A model generated the notes under the pieces. That model made no database searches. It saw only the letters and a program-made list of their open reading frames with translations, and was not told the DNA's origin. A program made the position numbers and the translations under genes. A stretch of DNA of 64,000 nt, from assembly GCA_023376005.1 (NCBI GenBank), contig CM042145.1:13367073-13431072 (forward strand), in the 5' to 3' direction. The number at the start of each line of letters is the position of its first letter. Positions within the stretch are counted from its first letter, which is position 1. Below are positions 1 through 9,401 of this stretch, piece by piece. This DNA comes from Doryteuthis pealeii (Eukaryota > Mollusca > Cephalopoda > Myopsida > Loliginidae).

Positions 1-10
1 TAATATATAT

Positions 11-56
<46 letters not shown>
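1..56 (+). repeat. (AC)n(TA)n microsatellite at the window edge
   Basis: A short TA stretch, (AC)n, then (TA)n, directly before an ATGCTGATAA repeat end. Confidence 0.95.
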
Positions 57-59
<3 letters not shown>

Positions 60-440
60 GCTGATAACTTTTTAATTTAGTGCATCCTTGGATGCACAGA
101 TTTGATTTGAATGAGTTCCCGTGAAATTTGATGGGTCCTAACTAAAGTTTTGTAATAAATTGCATCCTCCTCGTGCGGAGGGGTTGGTAAATATATAATA
201 TAAATACACAATCTCTTATCCAAAACCCCACTCTGTCAGTGGGACTTAGAATATATTGACTGTATCCACTGCAGAGAGCTAAGACCTCCCCTGTCAAAAA
301 AAGGGTGGGGGGAGTCCCAGGGTATGATATTAAACTGTATCTGATGGTGAGATTCCAGTTTTGAGGAGTGTAGAGAACTAGCAAGAAGGGCAGCAAAGAA
401 AGGCAACTGCCCCAAGGCACAGGTGAAGGGACACAAAATT
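57..440 (+). mobile_element. Composite of three repeat pieces
   Basis: ATGCTGATAACTTTTTAATT (MITE start, 57-156), then ATCCTCCTCGTGCGGAGGGG (SINE A 3' end, 164-200), then a family G piece with AACTGTATCTGATGGTGAGA (198-372). The hydrophobic minus-strand frames here come from these repeats. Confidence 0.65.
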
Positions 441-507
441 TCCTCTTGCCTTTTAATTAGTAATTATGTACTACTCTGGGATTTTGCACAGCTGCTAAGT
501 AAATAAA

Positions 508-1199
508 ACTCTTTCAGCAACCATTTAAGCTTGACTGAATTTTTGAAACGAGTCTTGATAATTTGTATATTTAATGTGTATATAACAGTAAAAATGAGGT
601 ATGTAGTAAAGTAAAACAGGCTCAGAACAACGTAAAAGTACTAAGCTTTATTAAGCTAAACGAAACTCAGCTACCAAATAAGGAGGGGCAAATCACTGTT
701 TATATAGCCTGCATGAGCGAGTCTATTGCATGTAAAACGTGAGCGTAGGATACTACATTCTTCTCTCCTTGAAAAATTGTGATGTCACCATCTATAAGGA
801 TTAGAACCCCTAATCCTTATGGATGGTGACGTCACAATTTTTCTGTCTAAGCATTTTGACTTCCACACCAGAAGCTTAGTACTTTTACGTCTGTTCTGAG
901 CCTGTTTTACTTTACTACATACCTCATTTTTACTGATATATACACATTAAATATACAAATTATCAAGACTCATTTCAAAAATTCAGTCAAGCTTAAATAG
1001 TTGCTGAAAGTTTTACTACAATTTATTTAGCTAAACGAAATTCAGCTACCAAATGAGGAGGGGCGAATCACTGTTTATATAGCCTGCATAGGCGAGTCTA
1101 TTGCTTGTAAAACGTGAGTGTAGGATACTACATTCTTCTCTCCTTGAAAAATTGTGACGTCACCATCCATAAGGATCGGGGGGTCTCTGTCTAAGCATT
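508..1199. mobile_element. Nested palindrome plus direct repeat, foldback type
   Basis: Outer arms 511-648 and 872-1012 are reverse complements (CTTTCAGCAACCATTTAAGC ... GCTTAAATAGTTGCTGAAAG). Within the loop, 771-804 and 810-843 form a second stem containing GTGACGTCAC on its right arm. The segment 650-848 is repeated directly at 1021-1199. Confidence 0.85.
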
Positions 1200-1981
1200 T
1201 TGGCTATTATAACACTAAAAATAATACAAATTTAAGCTTGATGTTGAAGATTTGAGGTAGTTTGGGAAAGTAAAAGTAGCTGTATAAACCAGATGGATAA
1301 ATGAAGTTAGTTTTGTTTGGTCTAAATTCTTAGTTTCTATCAGCAAAATGCTACCACATTTTAGTGGGACAAAATGCATACCTTTCAGCAGCAGTGCTAA
1401 CTCTTCAATCCGTAATTGAAAAAGATTTTTCATATAAATTCAATGCAGGTTTTTTTTTTTAATCAACTGTTTGCAGCTAAATATATTTTTTGATGCTGTA
1501 ACTTTGTACCAGGTTTTGCTGAAAATAGAAAGTCTTCATTGAAAGTTTAAATCCATTTTATTTTCACACAAATCAACTAATTAAATCTCTGATAAATTTT
1601 ATATATACGAGGATCATTAAAAAAAAAAAATTCAGTTAATACATTGGAATTAGTTTATAGCAAAAATTATTTGTTTTGAGTATTCGAAATGACAGCAAAT
1701 TAAACACAGTGCTCCAGACTTGAACAGAGGTCTGTCTTCAAATTTTTGGTGTCTGAAAAATGCAACCCATGTGAAATTTACAGAAGAGTGTGTGATGTGT
1801 ACGGAGAAGCATGTTTTGGTAAAAAAAAAAATTTTAAAAAAATGTGCTAAACATGGGTTTGCCACTATGAGTTTGAAAATATTTTGTCTCATTTCAGTAC
1901 ATAAAGAATAAATATAATAAAAATTGAATTTTTTTTCTTTTTTAATGATTATAAAGAGAATATTTTTCTTTCTTTACAAAG

Positions 1982-2057
1982 AATGTGAAGCCAAATACAA
2001 AGAGTAAACCAGATCCACCCAAAAAGGATTCTGACCTGCTTCTTGACATTGATGATA
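1982..2057 (+). CDS. AP3B: AP-3 complex subunit beta, internal exon (hinge region)
   Basis: This 76-bp exon is read in the frame that begins with its first base and gives 25 codons plus one base. The peptide ends DLLLDIDD, which resembles the acidic DLLLDLDD stretch of the AP-3 beta hinge just before the C-terminal appendage. The lysine- and proline-rich residues before it also fit the hinge. A pyrimidine-rich acceptor ending ACAAAG precedes it and a good donor (ATA|GTAAGTA) follows it. The leftover A joins TG of the next exon to make ATG, so the phases agree. AP-3 beta is the large subunit of the heterotetramer that sorts cargo from endosomes to lysosomes and related organelles. All earlier exons lie outside the window to the left. 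Confidence 0.85.
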
Positions 2058-2699
2058 GTAAGTATTTTTATATATTGGATTGAAGTGTATTTAATTCTTT
2101 TCAACTATTAGCTATTTACCTTACATATTCATACATATCTATATATTAATACTCTTGTTCCTTAATCTTCCGGCTGTTATCATCTTGCAACACCCTCTGG
2201 TTAAAAATCAGACCATTTTATTGTTGAGACAGTAGTAAGCCAATATATACACTATTATTAGGAGATGCTCAATATATGTGATAGTGATATAATAATAATA
2301 ATAAATAAATAATATATTTCCTGTATATATTTATTTGTATTGAAACTATATATATATTAGTATATAATTTTTAATTCTGGTGCTGTGTAATTAATTCCTT
2401 ATTTTCTTATGTGGCTGGGCTGAAAAGTTCATATCCTGACTCATATCTGCTGTTGTACGTTTTTAACCAATGGAATCCAAATACTGCAACACCAATAGTC
2501 TCCCTTGCTGTCCACACAATTCTATGTTAAAACCTCATATCTTTATTTGATATTTTCATATAGTTCTCTTCTTTGTAGAGAATAATTTCCATAATGATGA
2601 ACTTGCACTACTTGACAATAAGCATTTTTTATGTAATTTAGAATACTGAATGGCATTTATGCTAAGATACAAAATTATGAGAACTTACCTTCAGATCTA

Positions 2700-2965
2700 T
2701 CATTCAAAGTGTGTCAAAAAAGTATCAAGATTTTTAGTACATTTTTGACACCTTGTATTCTGAAAAAAATTAATGAATGGAACGTTTTTTTCCAGAATAC
2801 AAGGTGCCAAAAAGTACTAAATTTAAAACTGTATTTACCAAGATAGAAATGAAGAATGAATTGAACGTTTTTTTTGTTTTTTTTTTGTGGGAGGTGGGGT
2901 CAGAATACAAGGTGTGTCAAAAAGTTAAAAAAATCTCAATACTTTTTTTGACACACTTTGTATAC
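2700..2965. mobile_element. mariner-like terminal repeats, several inverted copies
   Basis: GTGTGTCAAAAAAGTA (2710), ACATTTTTGACACCTTGTAT (2740), AGAATACAAGGTGCCAAAAA (2795) and GAATACAAGGTGTGTCAAAA (2903), then TTTTTGACACACTTTGTATA (2945), are alternating inverted copies of one terminus of the ACAAGGTGTGTCAAAAAGT type. Confidence 0.6.
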
Positions 2966-3032
2966 CTTTAGAGTGGTTGTTGAAATTTGAAGCCATTTTG
3001 TAATATCTGTTCTGTTTATTTATTTTTTCCAG

Positions 3033-3160
3033 TGTGTTCTATGGATAATAACTCTATGATTAACGCAACCCCAAGTGCTGGACATGACATCCTCACACCA
3101 ATGTTAGCGTCTCTTGACCTGTCCAATCCTGCACCATCTGTAAAACCCACAGTTAATTAT
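3033..3160 (+). CDS. AP3B: AP-3 complex subunit beta, internal exon (hinge to appendage linker)
   Basis: This 128-bp exon has acceptor TATTTTTTCCAG and donor TAT|GTAAGTCG. Two bases complete a codon from the previous exon, and 42 codons follow, ending in phase 0. The peptide is rich in Ser, Pro, Asn and Thr and contains DILTPMLASLDLSNP. This looks like the poorly conserved linker of AP-3 beta proteins, where vertebrate forms also carry a short leucine motif (roughly LxxLxxLxLS). It supports the assignment mainly through position and phase. On its own the peptide would not identify the gene. Confidence 0.82.
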
Positions 3161-3828
3161 GTAAGTCGTTCTTTATTTGAAATTTAGCTTCTCTGCATTT
3201 CCTTTTGCTTTTTAAATTTTTTTATGGGGATTGTCCTTTCAATTTTATTTAAACCATCTTTTATAATTGATCCATTTAAAAAGATCAAGACCTGAATTAA
3301 ATATATGTATTTACCCATCCCCTCTGCCACAGTCAGGATGTGACAAAGGTCAATTTTTAAGTGGAGTGCAGCAGGTTTGAATTCAGAGTTTTTCAATCAA
3401 TAAACAGAAATTATATGGGGATACAGATTATAAAAGGAATGAACTGTTAATTCTCGTGTTTTGTACAAAAGTCTCTCAGATGATAATACATACATTTTCT
3501 TATGACAATAACCATTACAATAAGCGTGCCTCCTCCTGACCTGAATTGAATGAACTTTATTTACTCAAGTTTTTATCTTCTTTCTCTATTTGTCTATTAT
3601 TATCTGTAAATTTAATGGCTGGTTGGGATTTTTAAAAAAATAAAATATCAACCTTGTGAATTGTTCAGTCATCATCAAAATGTGTAATGAAGCAAATGAA
3701 TAGTGTCTGAAGTTTAAACTTGTTAACAGCAGAAATTGTCATATATGAATAAAGTGTTACTGATGACACTCAAGTTCAAACACTGATCGCCAGAGAATGA
3801 AAATGGCTGACCTCCATTTGATATAAAT

Positions 3829-4221
3829 AGAGGTATCATGCTGCTGGGTTTTAAGCAACTCAGTATTTTCTTAGAAGCATGTGATTATGCTTCATGTTAA
3901 GCAATCAGTATGCATGTGTATTATGGATAAGTAATAATCTTTCATTTATTTATTTCTGTTAATGTTCTAATTTCATTTTGTAATAGAGGTATCATGCTGC
4001 GGTTTAAGCAACTCATATTTCTTAGAAGCATGTGTATAGGATAAGTAATAATCTTTCATTATTTTTATTTCTTAATGTGTCTAATTTCATTTTGTAATAG
4101 AGGTATCATGCTGCTGGGTTTTAAGCAACTCAGTATTTTTCTTAGAAGCATGTGTATTATGGATAAGTAATAATCTTTCATTTATTTTTATTTCTGTTAA
4201 TGTGTCTAATTTCATTTTGTA
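3829..4221 (+). repeat. Three tandem copies of a 115-155 bp unit
   Basis: Each starts TAGAGGTATCATGCTGC and ends TAATTTCATTTTGTAA. The first has an extra 38-bp piece. The middle unit differs from the third almost only by missing bases in short runs, a sequencing-error pattern. Confidence 0.8.
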
Positions 4222-4589
4222 ATTAAATACATTTATCAGCCTATCCTTTGGGGCGGGCGTCCGGTGGCTTCAGCCACTGGACCTGTGTTATTAATTAACA
4301 TTATTGATCCCAGGGGCTATCCCCCAGGCAACACCTGCCCCCTTGATTTAAAGGGGCAGGGCTGGGTTTATTCCAGTGCCTGAGCCCCCCCCCCTTTTTT
4401 TTAGACCATATTTTTCCAATCCATGTATCATTGGAAAACAAGAAAAATTTTGGATCCTATCTACCCCTGATACATATTCAAAAAATTACTTATGAGATAA
4501 AGGATATGTTGTTGTTAACTCATATTTGAGTAAGACCATTTCCTGTTTTTTTTTTTTAATTTTTATCATAGATGCGTGCCAGTAGCATT

Positions 4590-4734
4590 TGACACTGTAT
4601 CCTTGTGTTTTTTTCAGATGACTCACCAGGCCAGCCCTGGAGAGACATACTCTTCTACATAAACTACATGTTGGAACTTCTCCACTTTGAATGTTGCTAG
4701 GCTGAAAATTACCCTTTCTAATAGCCTGCTTCAA
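4590..4734 (-). pseudogene. LINE C-terminal fragment in an AP3B intron
   Basis: The minus frame holds VPTCSLCRRVCLSRAGLVSH, a CxxC...H finger like the one closing non-LTR retrotransposon ORFs (compare RTCRSRAGLVSHLR-type endings). It lies antisense to AP3B and is truncated at both sides. Confidence 0.6.
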
Positions 4735-4909
4735 TTTTTGGTGTTTAATTCGGTTGGACTCAATTAGAAGCTAGGTCTATTAGAAGCTAGCTTCTCCCAG
4801 TCCTCCACAGCAATAGCAGTGTTCTTCAGAGATAAAGGATATGAACAATGTGTAAACATGTTTACAACCAGAAATATTAATTTTTTTCTTTTTTTTTTCT
4901 TTTAACCAG

Positions 4910-5098
4910 ACACTTGGTCCTCCAGTTGTGTCCAGCAAATCCTATGACCTATTGAACCGAATGACGGCAAGTGGTTTGACCGTGAAATATCATTTCACTC
5001 GAACCATTTCCATTTTCAATCAAAAAATGACTTCCATTGAAATGACCATAACTAATGACAGTGAGAAACCAATGACCAACATCAAAATTGGAACAAAG
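4910..5098 (+). CDS. AP3B: AP-3 complex subunit beta, appendage exon 1
   Basis: This 189-bp exon is exactly 63 codons, from acceptor TTTAACCAG to donor AAG|GTAAAA. The peptide includes YDLLNRMTASGLTVKYHFTR, then IFNQKMTSIEMTITNDSEKP. This is the start of the AP-3 beta C-terminal domain. Vertebrate AP3B proteins have the same order: a HRMSGKGL-type segment, an aromatic strand, then a V/MxSIxxTxxN beta-strand. The exon ends NIKIGTK, matching the family's NIHIGEK segment. The donor is followed at once by a 27-bp tandem array whose units repeat a GTAAAA sequence (see the repeat at 5101-5250). The last 15-20 bp of this exon also appear at 9416-9435 after the N gap, as the left edge of the duplicated block. 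Confidence 0.92.
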
Positions 5099-5100
5099 GT

Positions 5101-5250
5101 AAAAGTTAAACACTAAAATTTGTTTGTAAAAAGCTAAACACTAAAATTTGTTGTAAAAAGCTAAAACTAAAATTTGTTTGTAAAAAGCTAAACACTAAAA
5201 TTTGTTTGTAAAAAGCTAAACACTAAAATTTGTTTGTAAAAGTTAAACTG
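5101..5250 (+). repeat. 27-bp tandem repeat at the donor of AP3B appendage exon 1
   Basis: About five units of roughly 27 bp (AAAAGCTAAACACTAAAATT plus TTGTTTGT) start within two bases of the splice donor. Each junction carries TTTGTAAAAAG, so GTAAAA recurs every unit. Units differ by single-base deletions. A second, more damaged copy of the array is at 9430-9560. Confidence 0.8.
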
Positions 5251-5609
5251 AAATGGTAGAAATATAAACTTATTTCCCTTTGATTTAGTTCTTATTCTTT
5301 AAGACAGTAGTTCCCAATTTTTTCTTGCCCAGGGCAAAATTTAGAAGCAACAGAATTATTTTGATGTACTTGTACATAAATTCAAAGAATTATTTTTTTT
5401 TAAAAAAAAAAGGTATTTTGCTTATAAAAAATTATTTAAGCTGCATAATATTATTAATAATTTATTTTTAATTCAGTAAATTAAGGATAGTTACCAAAGA
5501 GAAACATAGGCTTTGTGTTTCTTAGCAACATTTACAAGTGTTCTTCGTCAGTCTTTTATTTTGCATTTAATGTTAGTAAGAAAAGAAAATCCTAATTCAT
5601 ATAAACTAG

Positions 5610-6125
5610 CAAGAATATGCACCCCCTTGGCGTAAGTATATGGGTTTTAATATAATAAAATATATTGAATTAGAAAACTAACAAAATTAGATAAGAACGC
5701 ATGAAAGATTACACTTATTTATTATATTTTAAATGGTTTCTAGATAAAATCATTCATAGGATTGATTTGTATACGTTGGAGAATAAAACAATAATATTAG
5801 AGATTCCATTAAATCCGGTTTTGTAAAAACGAGTATGCAAATTATCCACACCATATTATGTAAACCTTTATTTCTTGGTGATATATAAGATACATTGCAG
5901 GATTTAAATGCAATAATAACATAGCTGTTTTGAGGCAAATCTACCTTAGATTTTCATAGAGACATTATTAATAAATAAGATTTGTTCTATGTATTAATGA
6001 ATTTGACGATAAATCAAATAATCATTGATAAATTTACGCAATTTCTGAGGGTATTATGAGGTAAGCGGTGACATAGTTTCGCTTACAGACAAACACTGAA
6101 TTTCCATTATAAGATATGAAATGGA
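5610..6125 (+). mobile_element. Interspersed repeat of the 'ACTAGCAA...CACCC' family, complete copy
   Basis: It starts AACTAGCAAGAATATGCACC, with a degraded form of the GCACCC-TCC-GGGTGC hairpin seen in other copies. It ends with the shared terminus TTTCGCTTACAGACAAACAC followed by CATTATAAGATAT. Other copies are at 44355-45205 and 57863-58480, and a 5' part is at 19556-19760. There is no long ORF and no TIR pair. The fixed ends, hairpin and AT flanks would fit a Helitron-like non-autonomous element, but I could not confirm Helitron termini. Confidence 0.55.
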
Positions 6126-6529
6126 AAATTAGATCAAAATAGTTAAACCTTTTTTTTTTTTAACTACTGAAGTGTTCTATTCTCTAATAATAGAAATTTC
6201 TAAGAAATAAGTGGTCTTTCTTTTTGGTCTTGTAAATAGTGAGCCAAGATTTAATTTAATATTTTTAAAATTCTGGTGCTCTTCCAATATGTGATCTACT
6301 GATCTACTATTCATGGCATGTGATCTACTAGGAAAAAATAAGACAGGGTTAGAGTTAGGATTTAGGGTTAGTTTAATGGGAAAATAATGGGTAGATCTCA
6401 TATTGGAATGTAAACAACTCGGTAGATCACTTATTGGAAGAGCCCCCAATTTTTTATTTTTTAAAATTAGTATAGCAAACAAAGAAATTTCATTTTTGAT
6501 AACTTTTTCAATTTTTTTCTCTTCTCCAG

Positions 6530-6572
6530 AAAGCTCAGCCTGGAATGGAAATTCATAATTTTCCTGATATTA
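6530..6572 (+). CDS. AP3B: AP-3 complex subunit beta, appendage microexon
   Basis: This is a 43-bp exon with acceptor TTCTCTTCTCCAG and donor TTA|GTAAGTTT. It starts in phase 0 and gives KAQPGMEIHNFPDI plus one base. The family counterpart is the KLPIGMKMHVFNPI segment of vertebrate AP3B, so PGMEIHNFPDI is a clear match in order and spacing. The trailing A joins GT of the next exon to make Ser. The duplicated version at 10883-10927 has two extra bases and is out of frame. Confidence 0.9.
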
Positions 6573-6618
6573 GTAAGTTTATTTTGATTTTTGTGTATTT
6601 TTATACTTATTATACCAG

Positions 6619-7485
6619 ATGGTGCTGAAAAGTTCTTGACCAAGATAAAAAAAGATTTTTTTTTTTTCTTTAATTTTTGTGGAAGAAACTTTAAAAAACA
6701 AATCTATACATTAATACTCATGTTCCTTAATCGTACAACCGTTATCATTTTTGCAACACCCTCTGGTTCGTCCAAGAGGAAATGTAAATCCTGATTATCT
6801 GGTGTTGCTTATCCACCGAATTCTTATTTCTTATCAGTGTTGTCACCTCAGCTAAATAGTGGACTATTCTGTTTTTATTATAAAGAAAGAAAAGGAAGAA
6901 AAAGGATATACTGCACAGAAAAAATATAATAAGAAAGAGAGTAGAGAAAGGCTGGTGAGCGTGTGGAAGCGATACAGCTAATGTTTCAATCGAACATAAT
7001 GAAAAAAAAAAGTGAAAGAGTTATATCAATATTATTATACTTTTTACATATTGAACTACTTGCAATAGCTCTTAAGTAAACTTATCGTGTTGTTGGCACC
7101 TTTTCGTCCACTAAGGACGATGGCGTAGTGTCCAAAAAAAAACTATCTGCATCTGCGCAAGTGACTGCAGACCAATTCTTGAGTGACAGTCTTTGGTGCA
7201 CTGAATGCACACAAATTGTGATGCTTTCTGGGGCTGCTGTCTTTTTTGGCTCTCTTTGCTGTCAAGGCTACTCTCTTCTCCGCCTCACCCTTCTCTGTGC
7301 TTTGCTTAACTTAACGTTAAGGCGCCAGGCCGCTCTATTTTTTTGCATCTACCTCCCACATCTTAAGTAAACTTATCTAACATTGTAATAATTAGATTAT
7401 CATACTGTGGTATATCCATAGGTCTTGATAGTATGTATAATTTTCCAAGGAACTTGGTTGGACCAAGAACTTTTCAGTACCTACC
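6619..7485 (+). mobile_element. TIR DNA transposon-like element, about 870 bp, with a nested LINE tail
   Basis: The left end GGTGCTGAAAAGTTCTTGAC (6621-6640) is the inverted match of the right end around 7464-7485, which reads GACCAAGAACTTTTCAGTAC on the + strand. Internal sequence TGTTCCTTAATC...TTGCAACACCCTCTGG is shared with partial copies at 2130-2245 and 22417-22735, so this is a dispersed family. I see no transposase ORF. A LINE 3' end sits inside it at 7096-7345. It lies in an AP3B intron and is repeated by the assembly duplication at about 10975-11870. Confidence 0.65.
7096..7345 (-). mobile_element. LINE 3'-end fragment (same family as 30197-30863)
   Basis: On the + strand it begins GTTGGCACC, then GGACGATGGCGTAGTGTCC and an A-run. 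This is the reverse complement of the tail at 30819-30858 (GTGGACACTACACCATCGTC...GATGCCAAC). The segment that follows is similar in reverse to the zinc-knuckle and basic C-terminal coding region of the 30-kb copy. The reading frame is broken. Confidence 0.65.
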
Positions 7486-8185
7486 TTGTATTTTATTTTC
7501 CATGATTATCCTAAGTCGCTTATAATTTTCCTACCACAAAGTATGCTTTTTTTCCCTTCTCAGTTACTGCAAGAATTTCTTAAAGTCTCTAAGACATGAG
7601 TAGTAGGTAGGTCAATTTTTCACTTTTTAAAATATCAAATTGTCCATCTATGCGAAGTTGTTTGTTATATACTGAATACTGATACAAAAATTAGATCTTT
7701 TACTTGCACCATTGTTGAGAAATAGCATCAAAGATCGTCTACTAAAATGCACTAAAAAATCCTCATTATTTGCAAAATGTAGCCTTTAGAAAACGAGATT
7801 CTTAATGTATTTAGTAGACAATCTTTGATACTATTTCCTCAAACAATGGTGCAAGTAAAAGATCTAATTTTGGTACCAGTATTCAGTATACTAACAAACA
7901 ACTTTGCGCATAGATGACAATTTGATATTTTAAATGAGTGAAAATCGACCTACCCTAAATGAGTAGTAATGGGCTTCATCCTGTTTAACTGGCTTGGCAG
8001 GGGTTTGAATTTAAGGTGGTCCTGCTAGACCAATTTGCCTAAAATATATTCAATGTTTACAGAAATAATGGGTTCCCATTATTTGTAGCCCTGACTTTCA
8101 AAACACTTCTTTTTTCAAGAACATCAATTAAATTGCCTACTTTAATCTCTTTGTTCCACTGATGAAATTTGTTTTTTTATTTCAG

Positions 8186-8368
8186 GTGTCCTGGCTGTTG
8201 GTGCCACTACTTCCGTTTTGATGGCCATCAACTTTAATGACACAACCCAACCTGCCCAGTTTGAACTTTGTGCTGGAGACTTAAAGTTCAATGTGAAAAT
8301 CTCTGCACCTGTTGGTGAACTGCTGCAGCCTTACACTCTCAATGAAAGTGAATTTAAGTTACAAAAAA
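8186..8368 (+). CDS. AP3B: AP-3 complex subunit beta, appendage exon 3 (intact copy)
   Basis: This 183-bp exon has acceptor TTTTTATTTCAG and donor AAAAAA|GTAAGC. Two bases complete Ser, 60 codons follow, and one A is left over. The peptide contains VLMAINFNDTTQPAQFELCA, then FNVKISAPVGELLQPYTLNE. Vertebrate AP3B has the same pattern: (V/I)xxGIDFxDSTQxAxFxLC followed by FNVNIxPPVGELLxP. The six-A run before the donor leaves the phase that fits the terminal exon (A plus GT = Ser). The duplicate at 12575-12756 lacks one A, so this copy should be used for the protein. Confidence 0.93.
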
Positions 8369-8439
8369 GTAAGCTATTTGATATTTTCAGTTTTCTAAAA
8401 TAAAAATTACTATAGTTTATCACAAAAACACCCATCTAA

Positions 8440-8640
8440 TTATCCACCCTGTTTGTGGAGCTTAGAATACACTGTATCTAATGCAAAGGGGTAAAGACCC
8501 CCCCCAAAAAAAAGGTTTATTGGGTATGACAATAAACTGCATCTGGTGGTGAGGCTCCAGTTCTGGAAAGTGTTGAGTCCCCCTTCATTTCCATTACTCC
8601 CAGATCCACTCTATGGGTAAAATAGATCTGTTTGCAAATT
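8440..8640 (+). repeat. Interspersed repeat, family G (partial)
   Basis: This piece of an unclassified family has the core AACTGCATCTGGTGGTGAGG, preceded by a run of Cs after 'GGGGTAAAGAC' and followed by ATCCACTCTATGGGTAAAAT. The fullest copy is at 39543-40025, and others are at 198-372, 45918-46330, 51464-51600 and 62329-62532. Confidence 0.65.
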
Positions 8641-8956
8641 ATTTGTATTAGATAATACTTGATATCAAAATGTGCCAAAAAACCCTCTTAAATTCCACAA
8701 AAAATTAAAATGCACACAATTTCACTAATCTCTAGGCATATAATAACCCCAGATAGGTTGATTGATTTTAATGGCATGTCAACTCATCTATTTATATCTT
8801 AGCAGAAGTACTTAGCATTTCCAGAGATTTTTTAAGAAAATATTCTAAAGCATAAAAATTTATTCTATAAGAATTTTGAAAGATTTTCTTTTCAAACGTA
8901 TGTTTTTTTCAGCACACTGAAATTAAAATTCAAAATGTCTAACATATCAAACTGTA

Positions 8957-9198
8957 ATGCTGATAGCTTTTTGATTTAATGCATCCTGGAATGCACATAT
9001 TTGCTTTGAACGAGTCCGTGGGAAAATTTAAAGCCGTCTAGCTCCTACCTTGTAACCTATCCCGTTTAATTAATTTCTAAGAAACTATTGAAATGTAGTT
9101 ACAGTTAGCTTGAAATGGTGAGGGAAGAAAAAAAGACACAAACTGGGATGCAATGGATACAATTTTACTGCGTCTTTTTAGATTTTTGTTGTCAGACG
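8957..9198 (+). mobile_element. MITE-like element, ATGCTGATAG family, cut at the assembly junction
   Basis: It starts ATGCTGATAGCTTTTTGATT and follows the family until GTCAGACGCA. It then stops matching, where the paralogous copy (13367-13615) continues to CTATCAACATCTC. The loss of the 3' terminus marks the edge of the duplicated assembly block. Confidence 0.65.
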
Positions 9199-9301
9199 CA
9201 GTTACGTACTGAGTTTCACCCTATCCAAATCGAATAACGTCGTATTTTCTTCGCTGCCCGGCTTTGCTATTCGAAATCGTCTATCATCTTGATCCCTCTC
9301 T
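9199..9301. other. Unmatched sequence next to the scaffold gap
   Basis: After the duplicated block stops matching, about 100 bases up to the gap have a different character: higher GC, several CpGs and no A/T runs. It starts CAGTTACGTACTG. This 10-base start resembles, from memory, the core of the standard nanopore ligation adapter (CAGTTACGTATTGCT). It may be read-end noise. Confidence 0.4.
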
Positions 9302-9401
9302 NNNNNNNNNNNNNNNNNNNNNNNNNNNNNNNNNNNNNNNNNNNNNNNNNNNNNNNNNNNNNNNNNNNNNNNNNNNNNNNNNNNNNNNNNNNNNNNNNNN
9401 N
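9302..9401. other. Assembly gap of 100 Ns
   Basis: There are exactly 100 N characters, the usual placeholder for a gap of unknown size. It separates the two copies of the AP3B intron block. ORFs reported across it are artefacts. Confidence 0.99.
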
